NCBI RefSeq assembly: GCF_030539555.1
Contig: NZ_JAUNXX010000014.1
Location: 1 to 36,239 of the forward strand
Length of the DNA stretch: 36,239 bases
Reading direction: 5' to 3'
DNA from: Methanobrevibacter sp.
GTDB taxonomy: Archaea > Methanobacteriota > Methanobacteria > Methanobacteriales > Methanobacteriaceae
Shown here: positions 23,827-34,139 of the stretch, one piece after another
Layout: every line of letters starts with the position of its first letter
Position numbering within the stretch: the first letter of the stretch is position 1
Program-made: the position numbers and the translations under genes
Notes under the pieces: model-generated
Told to the model about the DNA's origin: nothing
What the model saw: only the letters and a program-made list of their open reading frames with translations
Databases searched by the model: none

Positions 23827-24738
23827 GTGATTATTGGTGGTTCAGCTTCTCAAGATTTAGCTAGTCATGTCGCTAAAGAACTAGGCGAAGAAGTATGTTA
23901 TGTTGAAACTAAGAAATTTCCGGATGGAGAAAGATATTTACGCATTAATGGCGAAATTGAAGATGAAGTAACTGTTATTCAGTCAACAGGCTATCCTCAG
24001 GATGAAAATCTGATGGAATTGATATTTATCATTTCAACACTCAAGGATTTGGGTGCCAAAAAGGTTAGGGTTGTAGTTCCATATCTTGGATATGCAAGAC
24101 AGGAAAAACGTTTCAATCCGGGTGAGTCAGTATCAGCTAAGATTGTCTGTAACATGATTCAGTCAGCAGGGGCAGATGAATTCATCACATTCAACATTCA
24201 TGAGGAATGTGTGCTTAACTTTTTTGACATTAAGGCAAGAAACATTTCCGCAATGCCGGTAATAGCTGAATATCTGAATAAAAAATTCTTCAGAAAAAGC
24301 GGTGAAAAGCCATTGATTATCGCTCCGGATAAAGGTGCCTATGGATTTGCACAGGAGATTTCTGAAATCATCGGTTGTGACTGTACTTACTTAACTAAAG
24401 TTCGTTTAGGACCTGATAAGGTTGAAACAAGAATTGTGGATGTAAGATGTGACAGTGAAAGCGACAATACTGTTAATATTGACTCAGTGAAAGGCATGCA
24501 TGCCGTTATTGTTGATGATATTATTGCTACAGGAGGAACCATTGTAAATGCAATCAATATCTTAAAACAGTATGGTGCATCCGCTGTAGATGTATGCTGT
24601 GTTCATCCGATTTTGACAAATAACGGTGCTACAAGAATTTATGCTGCCGGTGCAGGTAAAATTATTGGAACTAACAGTTTATCCTCAGATACTTCACGTG
24701 TATCTCTTGCAAAATCTATTGCAGATGCTTTGAGGTAG
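23827..24738 (+). CDS. prs: Ribose-phosphate pyrophosphokinase (PRPP synthetase)
   Basis: The enzyme makes PRPP from ribose 5-phosphate and ATP for nucleotide, histidine and tryptophan synthesis. In methanogens PRPP also feeds methanopterin synthesis. The 303-residue length is normal. Visible motifs are the flexible-loop region YLGYARQEKRFNPGESVSAK, the IAPDKGAYGFAQEI strand, and the PRPP-binding loop VIVDDIIATGGTIVNA. The start is GTG at 23827, with GGTGAT three bases upstream. TATA-like DNA (TATATTATATATAAA, 23798-23812) precedes it. It is monocistronic by spacing. Confidence 0.96.
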   Translation: MIIGGSASQDLASHVAKELGEEVCYVETKKFPDGERYLRINGEIEDEVTVIQSTGYPQDENLMELIFIISTLKDLGAKKVRVVVPYLGYARQEKRFNPGESVSAKIVCNMIQSAGADEFITFNIHEECVLNFFDIKARNISAMPVIAEYLNKKFFRKSGEKPLIIAPDKGAYGFAQEISEIIGCDCTYLTKVRLGPDKVETRIVDVRCDSESDNTVNIDSVKGMHAVIVDDIIATGGTIVNAINILKQYGASAVDVCCVHPILTNNGATRIYAAGAGKIIGTNSLSSDTSRVSLAKSIADALR

Positions 24739-24886
24739 CATTGAAGATTTCTGTTCATCTTTGATTTCAATTTAGTAAGTGATAATGTCTGTTGGGAGTG
24801 TATGATTTTTCATTGTTAAGACAGCTATTGAAAGCTCATCTAAAATAGCTAATGAAATCCAATACATCTATTTTTGAGTGTGAAAA

Positions 24887-25765
24887 ATGTCAATAATGTC
24901 AAAAATCATGGAAACTGTTTTGGATAAAAGGCATCGTGAATATGTTGATGATGCGGCTAAAGCTCGAGAGCATATGATGGAGCGTTCTATTGTAGAAGAT
25001 GAACGTTATGAAATACCAAAATGGATATACCGCACCAAAGTTGAAAGCAGGGACATGTTTGGATGTCAGATGATAATCTTTAATGATGTTGATGATAGTG
25101 AACGTCTGGTCATATATCTTCATGGTGGAATATATGTAAACGAGATTAGACGGCCTCACATTACTTTTTGCGATAAGCTTGCAAAGAATGTTAATGCATG
25201 TGTATTTGCTCCAATCTATCCGCTTGCACCAAAGCATATCTACGAAGAAACCTATGAAATAGTTGAAAAGCTATATAAACATTTGATGACATTGAATAAG
25301 CCAATCATAATCATGGGAGATTCTGCAGGAGGAGGGCTGTCTGCAGCATTTTGTGAATATATCTCTTTTAATGATTTGCCACAACCCGAAAACTTGATTT
25401 TGATATCTCCTTGGCTTGACGTGTCAATGTCTGGAGATTATGATGACGTGGAATTTGATCCAATGCTTGGGGTGGATGGGATTCGTGAAATGGGTGAAAC
25501 CTGGGCAGGTGACCTTGATTCGAAAGACTATAAGGTAAGTCCACTCTTTGGAAAAGTGGATAAACTTCCGAAAACAACACTCTTTGTAGGAACTCATGAA
25601 ATACTCTATCCGGATATAGTTAAATTCTATAATAAGCTAAAGGATAATGGTGTTGATGTGGAGCTTAATGTTGGTGAGAAAATGAATCATGTTTATCCTA
25701 TTTATCCGTTAGTTCCCGAATCAAAGGAAGCATTCAAACATATTGTTGAAATAATTTTAGATTAA
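24887..25765 (+). CDS. Alpha/beta hydrolase, hormone-sensitive-lipase-type esterase
   Basis: The 292-residue protein has the HSL-family oxyanion motif HGG (79-81, in YLHGGIYVNE), the nucleophile elbow GDSAGGG (144-150, Ser146), and a probable acid/base pair Glu238 (GTHEILYPD) and His268 (KMNHVYPIYP). It should hydrolyse short-chain or lipid-like esters; the substrate is unknown. The N-terminal 40 residues are helical and charged, with no signal peptide, so it is cytoplasmic. ATG 24887 follows a GAGTGTGA site. The 148-base gap upstream holds a 7-bp inverted repeat (24823-24829 with 24844-24850) and nothing else I can name. Confidence 0.9.
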   Translation: MSIMSKIMETVLDKRHREYVDDAAKAREHMMERSIVEDERYEIPKWIYRTKVESRDMFGCQMIIFNDVDDSERLVIYLHGGIYVNEIRRPHITFCDKLAKNVNACVFAPIYPLAPKHIYEETYEIVEKLYKHLMTLNKPIIIMGDSAGGGLSAAFCEYISFNDLPQPENLILISPWLDVSMSGDYDDVEFDPMLGVDGIREMGETWAGDLDSKDYKVSPLFGKVDKLPKTTLFVGTHEILYPDIVKFYNKLKDNGVDVELNVGEKMNHVYPIYPLVPESKEAFKHIVEIILD

Positions 25766-25887
25766 ATGTTTAAATTAGATAATTGCAACTGAACGAGGTT
25801 GATAATATTTAATTAATATAATATCCAATAATATAATTATTGAGGACGTAAAGTGAGGGATATTTTAAATCGCAGTGAGGGATTAAA

Positions 25888-26178
25888 ATGGATAAAGAAC
25901 AAATTAAAAAGGAATTAACTGATAAGTCTAATAAGATTTTGGAAAAATATTCTGAGATGGACGTTGTTGAAACAGTGTCAGTGATGAATATGGCTGCCAA
26001 AACCATATTTTTAGGTTCTCTTAAAGTTTATAATACGCAAGTCATTCCCAATATCATTAGGGATTTGGAAAAGGAACTCAAAGGCTATGGGGAACTTGTT
26101 GTCAGAGACCAAAGAGTCACTCCATGCTGTTCTCCAAGTTACACTCATATCAGTTTCAATGTCTCTATTGCAAATTAG
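25888..26178 (+). CDS. Small protein of unknown function upstream of uvrB (96 aa)
   Basis: The ATG at 25888 has GTGAGGGA at 25875-25882, and an identical AGTGAGGGAT block occurs 22 bases earlier (25852-25861). The 96-residue protein is helical at its N-terminus (DKEQIKKELTDKSNKILEKY) and has a central AAKTIFLGSLKVYNTQVIPN. It ends in a Cys pair within VTPCCSPSYTHISFNVS. There is no signal peptide or clear membrane segment, and I recognise no family. Only 6 bases separate it from uvrB, so it is probably the first gene of the uvrB transcript. Whether it takes part in repair is unknown. Confidence 0.72.
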   Translation: MDKEQIKKELTDKSNKILEKYSEMDVVETVSVMNMAAKTIFLGSLKVYNTQVIPNIIRDLEKELKGYGELVVRDQRVTPCCSPSYTHISFNVSIAN

Positions 26179-26184
26179 ATATTT

Positions 26185-28152
26185 ATGAAAGAATTCAAAC
26201 TAAAATCACCTTATAAACCGTTGGGTGATCAACCAAAAGCCATTAACTCTCTAGCTGAGGGCATAAAAAAAGGTATAAAGGAACAGACTCTTTTAGGAGT
26301 GACAGGTTCGGGCAAGACTTTCACAATGGCAAATGTCATTGAAAAAGTCCAGAAACCCACTCTTGTCATTTCACACAACAAAACCCTGGCTGCACAATTA
26401 TATGAAGAATTCAAGGAATTTTTCCCGGATAATGCCGTAGAGTACTTTGTCAGTTATTATGATTATTACCAGCCGGAAGCTTATGTGCCAAGAACTGACA
26501 CATTCATTGACAAGGAAGCATCCATCAATGATGATATCGATATAATGAGGCACTCTGCTACACAATCCCTTCTTTCAAGGGATGATGTTATTGTTGTAAG
26601 CAGTGTAAGCTGTATTTACGGTATCGGTTCGCCTGAAGACTATGGTGAATTTGCTTTCGGCATAGCTGTTGGAGATATTTATGACAGATCTGAAATTCTC
26701 TCACGCCTGGTTTTCATGCAATATGAGCGAAACGACATAGAATTTGACAGAGGTCAGTTCAGAGTAAGAGGGGATGTCATTGAAATAAACCCTGTTCACG
26801 GAACGCCCCCTATAAGAATCGAGCTTTTCGGTGATGAAATCGATGCGATTAGCTTAATCGACAAGGTCACGGGAAAAAAACAGGAGTCCCTTCAAAGATA
26901 CATGATTTTCCCTGCAAAGCACTTTGTTGTCGGCCAGGACAAGATGGATGTCGCCCTTTCCAAAATATCCAGTGAACTGGAAGAAAGGCTTCAGGAACTT
27001 AATCTGACAGGAAAATTGTTGGAAGCCCAAAGACTGGAGCAGAGAACTCGTTTTGATATAGAAATGCTTCAGGAAATGGGATACTGTCCGGGTGTAGAAA
27101 ACTATTCAATGCATTTGTCCGGCCGTAATTGGGGAGACAAGCCTTATTCGCTCTTGAAGTATTTTCCGGATGATTTTTTAACAATTATTGATGAGTCCCA
27201 CGTTACTGTTCCGCAAATCAGGGGAATGTATAATGGAGACCGTGCACGTAAGGAAACTCTGGTTGAATATGGATTCAGATTGCCTTCAGCCAAGGAAAAC
27301 AGGCCGTTAAGGTTTGACGAGTTCGAATCATCAGTCAATCAGGTAATCTATGTCTCAGCAACGCCTGCACAATATGAACTTGCAAAATCAAGGAATGTGG
27401 TCGAGCAGATTATCCGGCCGACAGGATTGGTTGATCCTGAAGTGCTGATTAGACCGGTTACAGGTCAGGTGGAAGACCTGCTTGAAGAGGTAAGAAAAAC
27501 CGCCGAAAAAGATGAAAGGGTGCTTGTTACCACACTGACAAAAAGAATGGCTGAAGACCTGACTGACTATTATGCAAGAATCGGCGTTAAGGTAAGATAC
27601 ATGCACTCTGAAATCGATACATTGGAGAGAATTGAGATTGTGGATGATTTAAGAAGAGGCAAGTTCGATGTATTGGTTGGTGTAAACCTTTTAAGAGAAG
27701 GCCTTGACTTGCCCGAAGTGTCACTTGTAGCTATTCTGGATGCGGATAAGGAAGGATTTTTAAGAAACGAAACTTCTTTAATTCAAACTATTGGGCGTGC
27801 GGCAAGAAACGTCAACGGCCGTGTAATAATGTATGTGGACAACATGACAGATTCTGTTAAAAACGCATATGACATTACACTTAAAAGGCGTAAGCTCCAG
27901 ATGAAATACAATGAGGTTCACGGAATCACTCCAAAATCCACTCAAAGGACTTTAAAGGAGAAACTTGCAGATGAAGATGTAAAATATAAAGGAATTTCAG
28001 GTTCTGAAGTCGAAAATATGCCTAAAGATGAACTTCGTTTGCTGATAAATGATTTGGAAAAGGATATGAAGGATGCAGCTGCAAGACTTGACTTTGAACG
28101 TGCTGCAGACTTGAGAAACAAGCTTTATGCACTGAAAGGCTTTGACAAATAG
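26185..28152 (+). CDS. uvrB: Excinuclease ABC subunit B
   Basis: UvrB is the damage-verifying helicase of nucleotide excision repair; it receives DNA from UvrA and recruits UvrC. The 655-residue protein has Walker [11 protein letters not shown], the beta-hairpin region [20 protein letters not shown] and the [10 protein letters not shown] helicase box. It also has [30 protein letters not shown] and QTIGRAARN, and ends in a C-terminal UVR motif ([20 protein letters not shown]). All are complete. It is a bacterial-type gene, which mesophilic methanogens are thought to have gained by transfer. It follows a 96-residue gene by 6 bases. uvrA lies 610 bases downstream on the same strand under its own ribosome site; uvrC is not in this window. 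Confidence 0.97.
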   Translation: MKEFKLKSPYKPLGDQPKAINSLAEGIKKGIKEQTLLGVTGSGKTFTMANVIEKVQKPTLVISHNKTLAAQLYEEFKEFFPDNAVEYFVSYYDYYQPEAYVPRTDTFIDKEASINDDIDIMRHSATQSLLSRDDVIVVSSVSCIYGIGSPEDYGEFAFGIAVGDIYDRSEILSRLVFMQYERNDIEFDRGQFRVRGDVIEINPVHGTPPIRIELFGDEIDAISLIDKVTGKKQESLQRYMIFPAKHFVVGQDKMDVALSKISSELEERLQELNLTGKLLEAQRLEQRTRFDIEMLQEMGYCPGVENYSMHLSGRNWGDKPYSLLKYFPDDFLTIIDESHVTVPQIRGMYNGDRARKETLVEYGFRLPSAKENRPLRFDEFESSVNQVIYVSATPAQYELAKSRNVVEQIIRPTGLVDPEVLIRPVTGQVEDLLEEVRKTAEKDERVLVTTLTKRMAEDLTDYYARIGVKVRYMHSEIDTLERIEIVDDLRRGKFDVLVGVNLLREGLDLPEVSLVAILDADKEGFLRNETSLIQTIGRAARNVNGRVIMYVDNMTDSVKNAYDITLKRRKLQMKYNEVHGITPKSTQRTLKEKLADEDVKYKGISGSEVENMPKDELRLLINDLEKDMKDAAARLDFERAADLRNKLYALKGFDK

Positions 28153-28238
28153 CTTCTTTTGAAGGTGTGTTTGTTCATACAGTCGCACTTCAAAAATTGT
28201 TAAAAATTATTTTTTACATAATGAGCATTATCCATTTT

Positions 28239-28247
28239 GGGGGGGGG
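28239..28247 (+). repeat. Nine-G tract serving as ribosome-site region
   Basis: Nine consecutive G lie 3 bases before ATG 28251. Such a run is striking in AT-rich DNA and would pair loosely with the 16S tail. Slippage during replication could change spacing and so translation of the small gene. Confidence 0.5.
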
Positions 28248-28250
28248 TTA

Positions 28251-28463
28251 ATGTTTGACTATATCTTGGAAGAAGTATTGGATTTGCTCGACAATCTTGA
28301 TGAAACTCAAATTAAAGAGTCCAGACATTTCATTGAATCAAATGTTGATAGATTTGCCGATATCGGTTTGATTTATGATTTGTTATTGAATGAAAAACCT
28401 GTTCAAATTGGCAAAACGAAAACAGGAACGTATAAAGTTGTCTATGAGCATCCTAAACAATAA
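28251..28463 (+). CDS. Small acidic protein of unknown function between uvrB and uvrA (70 aa)
   Basis: I choose ATG 28251 (MFDYILEEVLDLLDNLDETQ) over the longer frame from 28167, whose first 28 residues are not protein-like and precede the G-rich ribosome site. The 70-residue product is helical and acidic for about 45 residues (EEVLDLLDNLDETQIKESRH), then has a short basic beta-like tail (IGKTKTGTYKVVYEHPKQ). There are no cysteines, membrane segments or recognisable motifs. It lies about 100 bases after uvrB and 300 before uvrA. Confidence 0.6.
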   Translation: MFDYILEEVLDLLDNLDETQIKESRHFIESNVDRFADIGLIYDLLLNEKPVQIGKTKTGTYKVVYEHPKQ

Positions 28464-28487
28464 TTTAAAGATATTTATTTGATAATA

Positions 28488-28622
28488 ATGATAATTAATA
28501 GTCAAGAAATAACCCTTTTGATGGAAATTTTAAACAATGATGGGAAGATTATTCAGCCTTTCAGCACTATTGCTAAGAATATAATTAATGTCTCTGAAAT
28601 GGAAGTAATTTGTTCATGTTAA
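28488..28622 (+). CDS. Possible 44-residue small protein
   Basis: The frame MIINSQEITLLMEILNNDGK... runs 44 codons and ends in VICSC, 24 bases after the preceding small gene. A TATTTGATAA stretch precedes the ATG but there is no strong ribosome site. A stem and T-tract start immediately at its stop codon, marking the end of the transcript. This is weakly supported and may not be expressed. Confidence 0.35.
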   Translation: MIINSQEITLLMEILNNDGKIIQPFSTIAKNIINVSEMEVICSC

Positions 28623-28665
28623 TTTTCTTTAAGAGAAAATTTTTTCAATTTTTTTCTTTTTTTCG
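28621..28665 (+). terminator. Stem and T-tract before uvrA
   Basis: AATTTTCT (28621-28628) pairs perfectly with AGAAAATT (28634-28641) around a 5-base loop, and T-rich runs follow to about 28665. This probably ends the transcript carrying uvrB and the small genes, so uvrA is likely transcribed separately. Confidence 0.6.
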
Positions 28666-28762
28666 AGTTTGTTGAAATTTCATATTATTTTTCAAATGCT
28701 CTCTCAAACATTTTATAAATGATTTTGTTCTAATATAATATAACTAAATTAAGGAGATTACT

Positions 28763-31642
28763 ATGGAGTCTAAAAAACAGATTGTCATAAAGGGTGCACG
28801 TGAGCATAATCTTCAGGATATTGATGTCAGTGTGCCCCGTGATGAATTTATTGTAATTACTGGTCTAAGCGGGTCCGGAAAGTCTTCACTGGCATTTGAT
28901 ACAATCTATGCTGAAGGACAGCGTAGATATGTTGAGTCATTATCTGCTTATGCAAGACAATTTTTGGGGCAGATGAAAAAGCCCGAAATGGAATCAATAG
29001 AAGGGTTGTCTCCGGCCATTTCAATCGACCAGAAAACCACAAGGGAAAACCCAAGATCCACTGTAGGTACAATTACTGAAATTTATGATTATTTAAGATT
29101 GTTGTATGCAAGAATAGGCATTCCTCACTGTCCTAATTGTGGAAAGGAAATATCCCAACAGACAATAGGTCAAATTGGAGATTCCATCATCGAAGAGGGT
29201 GAAGGAATCAAAATCCAAATATTGGCACCTATTGTTCGTGACAAGAAAGGTCAATTTAAGGATGTCCTTGAGGATTTGAGAAACAAGGGTTTTGTTCGTG
29301 TCCGTGTTGACGGTGAGATAAGGGACTTGGATGAGGACATTAGCTTGGCCAAGACATATAGGCACAACATTGATGTTGTGGTTGACAGGCTTAAAATCAG
29401 GCGTGACGTTGACTTTAAAAGAAGGCTTGTGGATTCACTGGAAACTGCAGCAGAATTCACCGATGGTCTAATCACAGTACTGTTCGATGACGGCGAAGAA
29501 TATGAGAAAAAATATTCAGAGCACTTTGCCTGCGTTGACTGTGGAATAAACTTTGAGGAGCTGACTCCAAGGATGTTTTCATTCAATGCTCCTCAGGGGG
29601 CATGCCCTGAATGTAATGGTATAGGTTCCAAAATGGAAATCGACCCTGATTTGGTGGTTCCAGATAAATCACTGACATTAAATGAGGGAGCAATTGTGCC
29701 TTGGGCAAGTTCAGCAAAAAGGGAAAATTACTACTTCCAGATGCTTGATGCTGTATCAAAGCATTTCAATTTTTCAATGGATACTCCATTTGAAGAGCTA
29801 CCTAAGGAATACCAGGATACTATTCTTTTCGGATGCAACGAAAAAATCCCATTCAAATTCAAAAGAAGAAACAAATCATACATGGTCAATCGTAAGTTTG
29901 AGGGTGTGGTTCCAAGAATGCAAAGATTATATTTTGAAACCAAATCAAGCTATTCAAGAAAATATCTCTCAAAATTCATGAGTGACAGAAAATGTTATGT
30001 CTGCAACGGCAAACGTTTAAGGCCAGAGGTTTTAGCGGTTACTGTCGGAGGAAAATCAATCATTGACGTGTGTGACTTGTCAATCAAGGATTCATACAGA
30101 TTCTTCCAGGAACTGGAACTTACAGAAAGAGAAAACTTCATCGCAAAAGAAGTCCTAAAAGAGATTAAGGAGCGTTTAAGCTTTTTGGTTGAAGTGGGAC
30201 TTGATTATCTATCAATGTCAAGATCATCCGGTACATTGTCCGGTGGGGAAGCACAGAGAATCAGATTGGCCACTCAAATTGGTTCAGGTTTAGTGGGTGT
30301 TTTATACATTTTGGATGAACCGAGTATCGGACTCCACCAAAGGGACAACATAAAACTCATTGAAGCATTAAAAAGACTTAAAGATTTGGGAAATACTCTG
30401 GTTGTCGTTGAACACGATGAAGAGACAATCCTGTCAGCAGACCATGTAGTGGATATCGGTCCCGGTGCCGGTGAGCACGGAGGTAAGATTGTAGCTCAGG
30501 GAACACCTTTGGACATAATGAACAATCCGGATTCCATTACAGGCCAGTACATTTCAAGAGTCAAAAAGATAGACATCCCAAAAGAGCGCCGTGAAGGCAA
30601 CGGACAGTTCATTACAATTAGGGGTGCAGCTCAAAATAACCTGAAAAATATCGATGTTGACATCCCGCTTGGCAAATTCACATGCGTAACCGGTGTCAGC
30701 GGTTCCGGTAAAAGCAGTTTAATTAATGAAATATTATACAAGGGCGCTAAAGGAAAGTTAACCAAAAAATTCATGTTTGCAGGTAAATATGACAAAATCG
30801 AAGGACTTAATAACATTGACAAGGTCATTGCAATTGACCAAAAGCCAATTGGAAGAACTCCAAGATCAAATCCTGCAACATACACAGGAGTATTTACGGA
30901 TATCCGTGATCTGTTTGCAAACACTCCTGAGTCCAAAGCAAGAGGATACAAGCCTGGAAGATTTTCATTCAACGTTAAGGGCGGAAGATGTGAGGCCTGC
31001 TCAGGTGACGGTATTGTCCAAATCGAAATGCACTTCCTGGCAGATGTTTATGTTCCATGCGAAGTCTGCGGAGGCAAAAGATACAATGAAGAGACTTTAG
31101 ACATAAGATATAAGGGCAAGAACATCTATGAGGTCCTTGAAATGACTGTTGAAGAGGCATTGGAATTCTTTGAAAACATTCCAAAAATCACCAAAAAGCT
31201 TCAGACATTATATGATGTCGGATTGGGCTATATGAAAATAGGCCAGCCTGCAACAACCCTTTCCGGTGGTGAAGCTCAAAGAATCAAGCTTGCAAAAGAG
31301 CTTTCAAGAACAAGCACTGGTAAAACATTATATATCTTGGATGAACCGACTACAGGTCTTCATTTTGCAGATATCAAAAGGCTTTTGGATGTTTTGGCCA
31401 GATTGACAGATGCAGGAAATTCTGTCGTTGTCATTGAGCATAACCTGGATGTTATAAAAACTGCTGACCATATTATTGACCTGGGTCCTGACGGCGGTGA
31501 CGGCGGCGGTGAAGTGATAGCTACCGGAACACCTGAAGAGATTGCAGAAGCCGGAACATATACCGGACAATTCCTGGAGAAAATGCTTGATGAAAACATC
31601 ACTCCTTATGCAAAGGAATTGGTTCAAGATATAGGAAAATGA
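28763..31642 (+). CDS. uvrA: Excinuclease ABC subunit A
   Basis: UvrA is the damage-sensing ATPase that loads UvrB. The 959-residue protein has both ABC cassettes: Walker [10 protein letters not shown] near the N-terminus and GVSGSGKSS in the second half, signatures LSGGEAQRI twice, and Walker [11 protein letters not shown] and [10 protein letters not shown]. Zinc-binding Cys pairs are present (CPNCGK, CVDCG with CPEC, CEAC with CEVC). All expected parts are complete. ATG 28763 follows an AAGGAG site. It shares strand with uvrB but a terminator-like element lies between them. No LexA/SOS-type box is recognisable. Confidence 0.98.
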   Translation: MESKKQIVIKGAREHNLQDIDVSVPRDEFIVITGLSGSGKSSLAFDTIYAEGQRRYVESLSAYARQFLGQMKKPEMESIEGLSPAISIDQKTTRENPRSTVGTITEIYDYLRLLYARIGIPHCPNCGKEISQQTIGQIGDSIIEEGEGIKIQILAPIVRDKKGQFKDVLEDLRNKGFVRVRVDGEIRDLDEDISLAKTYRHNIDVVVDRLKIRRDVDFKRRLVDSLETAAEFTDGLITVLFDDGEEYEKKYSEHFACVDCGINFEELTPRMFSFNAPQGACPECNGIGSKMEIDPDLVVPDKSLTLNEGAIVPWASSAKRENYYFQMLDAVSKHFNFSMDTPFEELPKEYQDTILFGCNEKIPFKFKRRNKSYMVNRKFEGVVPRMQRLYFETKSSYSRKYLSKFMSDRKCYVCNGKRLRPEVLAVTVGGKSIIDVCDLSIKDSYRFFQELELTERENFIAKEVLKEIKERLSFLVEVGLDYLSMSRSSGTLSGGEAQRIRLATQIGSGLVGVLYILDEPSIGLHQRDNIKLIEALKRLKDLGNTLVVVEHDEETILSADHVVDIGPGAGEHGGKIVAQGTPLDIMNNPDSITGQYISRVKKIDIPKERREGNGQFITIRGAAQNNLKNIDVDIPLGKFTCVTGVSGSGKSSLINEILYKGAKGKLTKKFMFAGKYDKIEGLNNIDKVIAIDQKPIGRTPRSNPATYTGVFTDIRDLFANTPESKARGYKPGRFSFNVKGGRCEACSGDGIVQIEMHFLADVYVPCEVCGGKRYNEETLDIRYKGKNIYEVLEMTVEEALEFFENIPKITKKLQTLYDVGLGYMKIGQPATTLSGGEAQRIKLAKELSRTSTGKTLYILDEPTTGLHFADIKRLLDVLARLTDAGNSVVVIEHNLDVIKTADHIIDLGPDGGDGGGEVIATGTPEEIAEAGTYTGQFLEKMLDENITPYAKELVQDIGK

Positions 31643-31800
31643 ATTTTTCTTATATCACTTTACTATTTTTTTAATTTTCAATTTACATTTTTATTCTACT
31701 TTTTTTAAATATATTGAACATCTATTATTTAAAATTCTTTTTTAGGTGATTGTTTAACTAAATTTAAATACTTTATTGAATAATTTATAATCATAGGGAG

Positions 31801-31837
31801 CTAGTAAAGTATAAATACTATATAAAATACTTACTAG
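31801..31837 (+). promoter_or_regulatory. TATA box embedded in an imperfect inverted repeat (DUF2193-aquaporin operon)
   Basis: CTAGTAAAGTAT (31801-31812) is complementary to ATACTTACTAG (31827-31837) apart from one unpaired base. The loop between the arms holds the TATA box (ACTATATAA, 31817-31825), predicting transcription from about 31848. The start codon at 31863 is preceded by GGTGAT (31854-31859). A dimeric regulator on both arms would enclose the TATA box. The regulator is unknown. Confidence 0.55.
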
Positions 31838-31862
31838 TGTACTTATCATTAAAGGTGATAAT

Positions 31863-33362
31863 ATGAGAGAGTTATATGAAAAAATGATTAACGAGTCAAT
31901 GGCTGCTCAAAAGGCAGACGTTACAGTTATCTCTGAAAACAGGTACAATGACTTTAAAATCACTGACGCAAAGCCATATGCTGATGCTGTGGCAGGCATG
32001 ACTGCACTTGACAGTCAGGCAGAATCCGTAATTAACTTACACAAGGAATCTGTCAAAAACCACTTTGAGATTTTATCTTCCATTACAGACACCTTGAAAT
32101 GTGAAGATGATCCTTTCATTGAACATTTCCAAACTCCTCCGGTTTTAGAAATTTTATGTGAAGAAGATGGTGAATTTGCAGACAGTTTAGATAAATTTAT
32201 CCAAGCTATTGCAGATAATGAAGCCCTTGTTGCTAAAGAATCCATCAGAAGATACGGTGGTTTTTACGGACCGACATGTGTTGTGGACTTTGCATTGATG
32301 CCTGGAAGTACCAGTAATGTTGTAAACCAAATACTTCAAAAAACAGACATTCCAGTTGCTCACAAACAGGCAATCCTATCCGCTAAATCATGGGGTATGA
32401 ACACTTCATATGGTATAGGTGATGCATTTGCAAACGCTATTGAAGCAGGTGCAACAGCAGCTGAAGCAACCGAAAAGGAAATTGCAGCATTGCAGATGAT
32501 TTATAAAACTCCAATCGAAGGACAGGGCCAACTGATGGATGATGCAGACCACACATCATTTGATGTAAGGGACTACATGAACAAATACAAAAAAGCAATG
32601 ACATCAACCGTTAAAGCAGCAATGGATGATGGAGTGCACTACGGAAACATCGTAACAGTTCCAGCATACTGTGTCGGAGATATCGGACACCACATCGGTC
32701 AGTCCACATACAACATGTGTAAGGATGATGTGACTTTAGCTATCGTTCAGGCAACTGCTGAAGTAATAGGTTCCACATTAACATCCAATCTGGACAATTA
32801 CAAATCAGAGTTTGACGTATTGAAATTGGCTACAGGTTCATCCGCATGCGCAACTGAATTCATATTGGAGCTTGACGGATTCAATGCACCTATGGTAGTG
32901 GATTTATTCTCAAAAAGATTCCACAACTTCGTACAGCAATATCCAACAAGAGGAGCTGCTGCTGAGCTTCACAACTGTGACTTCATGGACATGATTTACA
33001 GAGGATTTAACGCAATCAGCGGAGCCCGCAAATTCAGGGCAGGCACTGGTGGAGAACTGGCTCCTAAAATCAATGGTATGACAGTTGATTTAAGCCCAAT
33101 TTTAGCTAACGAAACAGTAATGAACCCACAAAGGTACACTTATCCTGCATGTGCAATTACAGTAAGGTTCTCATCACTCATGAGACTTGCGGACTACCCA
33201 TGTCTTTTAACTTCAGAACCAATTACAGCAACAATGATGACAAACATTATTGCACTTAACAAGGAAGCTCCGGGATCACCTGTAAGAGGATGTAAAAACT
33301 GTGCTGCAGCATCACTGGTTGACAACAAACACGAATACTGTCAATGGAGAGAATCTGTATAG
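31863..33362 (+). CDS. DUF2193-type protein, unknown function
   Basis: The 499-residue soluble protein matches my recollection of the DUF2193 family, found mostly in methanogens and some anaerobic bacteria and without known activity. The N-terminal 120 residues are helical. The middle has KEIAALQMIYKTPIEGQGQL and a His-rich VPAYCVGDIGHHIGQSTYN. The C-terminal third has GSSACATEFILELDGFNAPM, AELHNCDFMDMIYRG and RFSSLMRLADYPC. It ends with Cys477, Cys480 and Cys493 (GCKNC...YCQW). The many conserved-looking Cys and His suggest a metal or cluster site; this is inference. An aquaporin gene follows after 9 bases with its own GGGGGAAAG site, so the two are one operon. The family name should be confirmed by profile search. 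Confidence 0.75.
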   Translation: MRELYEKMINESMAAQKADVTVISENRYNDFKITDAKPYADAVAGMTALDSQAESVINLHKESVKNHFEILSSITDTLKCEDDPFIEHFQTPPVLEILCEEDGEFADSLDKFIQAIADNEALVAKESIRRYGGFYGPTCVVDFALMPGSTSNVVNQILQKTDIPVAHKQAILSAKSWGMNTSYGIGDAFANAIEAGATAAEATEKEIAALQMIYKTPIEGQGQLMDDADHTSFDVRDYMNKYKKAMTSTVKAAMDDGVHYGNIVTVPAYCVGDIGHHIGQSTYNMCKDDVTLAIVQATAEVIGSTLTSNLDNYKSEFDVLKLATGSSACATEFILELDGFNAPMVVDLFSKRFHNFVQQYPTRGAAAELHNCDFMDMIYRGFNAISGARKFRAGTGGELAPKINGMTVDLSPILANETVMNPQRYTYPACAITVRFSSLMRLADYPCLLTSEPITATMMTNIIALNKEAPGSPVRGCKNCAAASLVDNKHEYCQWRESV

Positions 33363-33371
33363 GGGGAAAGT

Positions 33372-34139
33372 ATGACTTGCAATATTAGAAAAAAATTCTT
33401 TGCAGAGCTTCTGGGAACATTTTTCCTGGTATTTTTCGGTACAGGTGCAGCTGTTGTAACATTATTGATTACCGAAGCATCTGGAGCTACCGGAATCGGA
33501 CCTTTAGGTGGATTAGGTGACTGGATTGCTATAGCTTTGGCATTTGGTCTGACTGTAATGATATGTATTTATGTATTCGGTAAGATATCTGGCGCACACT
33601 TGAATCCTGCTGTAACAATCGGTCTGCTTGTGACCAAAAACATTGATTTAATCGACAGTGTTTGCTATATAATTGCACAGGTAATCGGTGCATGTTTGGG
33701 AAGTTTATGCTTATTCCTATGCCTTGGTGCTCCGGCAGTTGCAATCGGTGGTCTAGGTGCTACCGCTCCGGGACTTGGTGTGACATACTGGCAGGCAATG
33801 TTTGCAGAGTTTTTAGGAACATTCTTCCTCATGATGGTTGTAATGGGTGTTGCAGTTGACAAAAAGGCAGAACCGGGTTTTGCCGGAATATCAATAGGTA
33901 TGACCGTTGCAGCAGTAATTGTAGTATTAGGTGCATTTACAGGCGCTTCAATCAACCCTGCACGTACATTCGGTCCGTACCTGATGGACATGATTTTAGG
34001 CGGTCAAAACCTTTGGGCATTCTTCCCTATTTATCTGGTTGGACCTATTCTTGGAGCAGTATGTGCTGCATTTGCATATGCATATCTTGCAAAAGACAGT
34101 GGAGTCTGTGAACTTCCACAACCTTTCAACGACGAATAA
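33372..34139 (+). CDS. aqpM: AqpM-type aquaporin / aquaglyceroporin
   Basis: The 255-residue channel has six membrane helices and the two NPA half-helices: GAHLNPAVTIG (NPA 78-80) and GASINPARTFG (NPA 195-197, selectivity-filter Arg198). The overall sequence (GGLGDWIAIALAFG, GGLGATAPGLGVTYWQAMFAE) closely resembles Methanothermobacter AqpM, which passes water and, more slowly, glycerol and has been linked to H2S and CO2. By recalled alignment the filter would be Phe58, Ile183, Ala192, Arg198, with Ala replacing a Ser of the known AqpM. It is co-transcribed with the DUF2193-type gene. A strong hairpin overlaps its stop codon. Confidence 0.93.
   Translation: MTCNIRKKFFAELLGTFFLVFFGTGAAVVTLLITEASGATGIGPLGGLGDWIAIALAFGLTVMICIYVFGKISGAHLNPAVTIGLLVTKNIDLIDSVCYIIAQVIGACLGSLCLFLCLGAPAVAIGGLGATAPGLGVTYWQAMFAEFLGTFFLMMVVMGVAVDKKAEPGFAGISIGMTVAAVIVVLGAFTGASINPARTFGPYLMDMILGGQNLWAFFPIYLVGPILGAVCAAFAYAYLAKDSGVCELPQPFNDE

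Noticed and set aside
25852-25882. Duplicated AGTGAGGGAT block before the small gene upstream of uvrB considered as a regulatory repeat
   Set aside because: The downstream copy is explained as the ribosome site; the upstream copy may be a chance or decayed duplicate, with no further support.
28167-28250. Longer N-terminus for the small gene between uvrB and uvrA
   Set aside because: The added residues are untypical and the G-rich ribosome site lies after them, pointing to ATG 28251.
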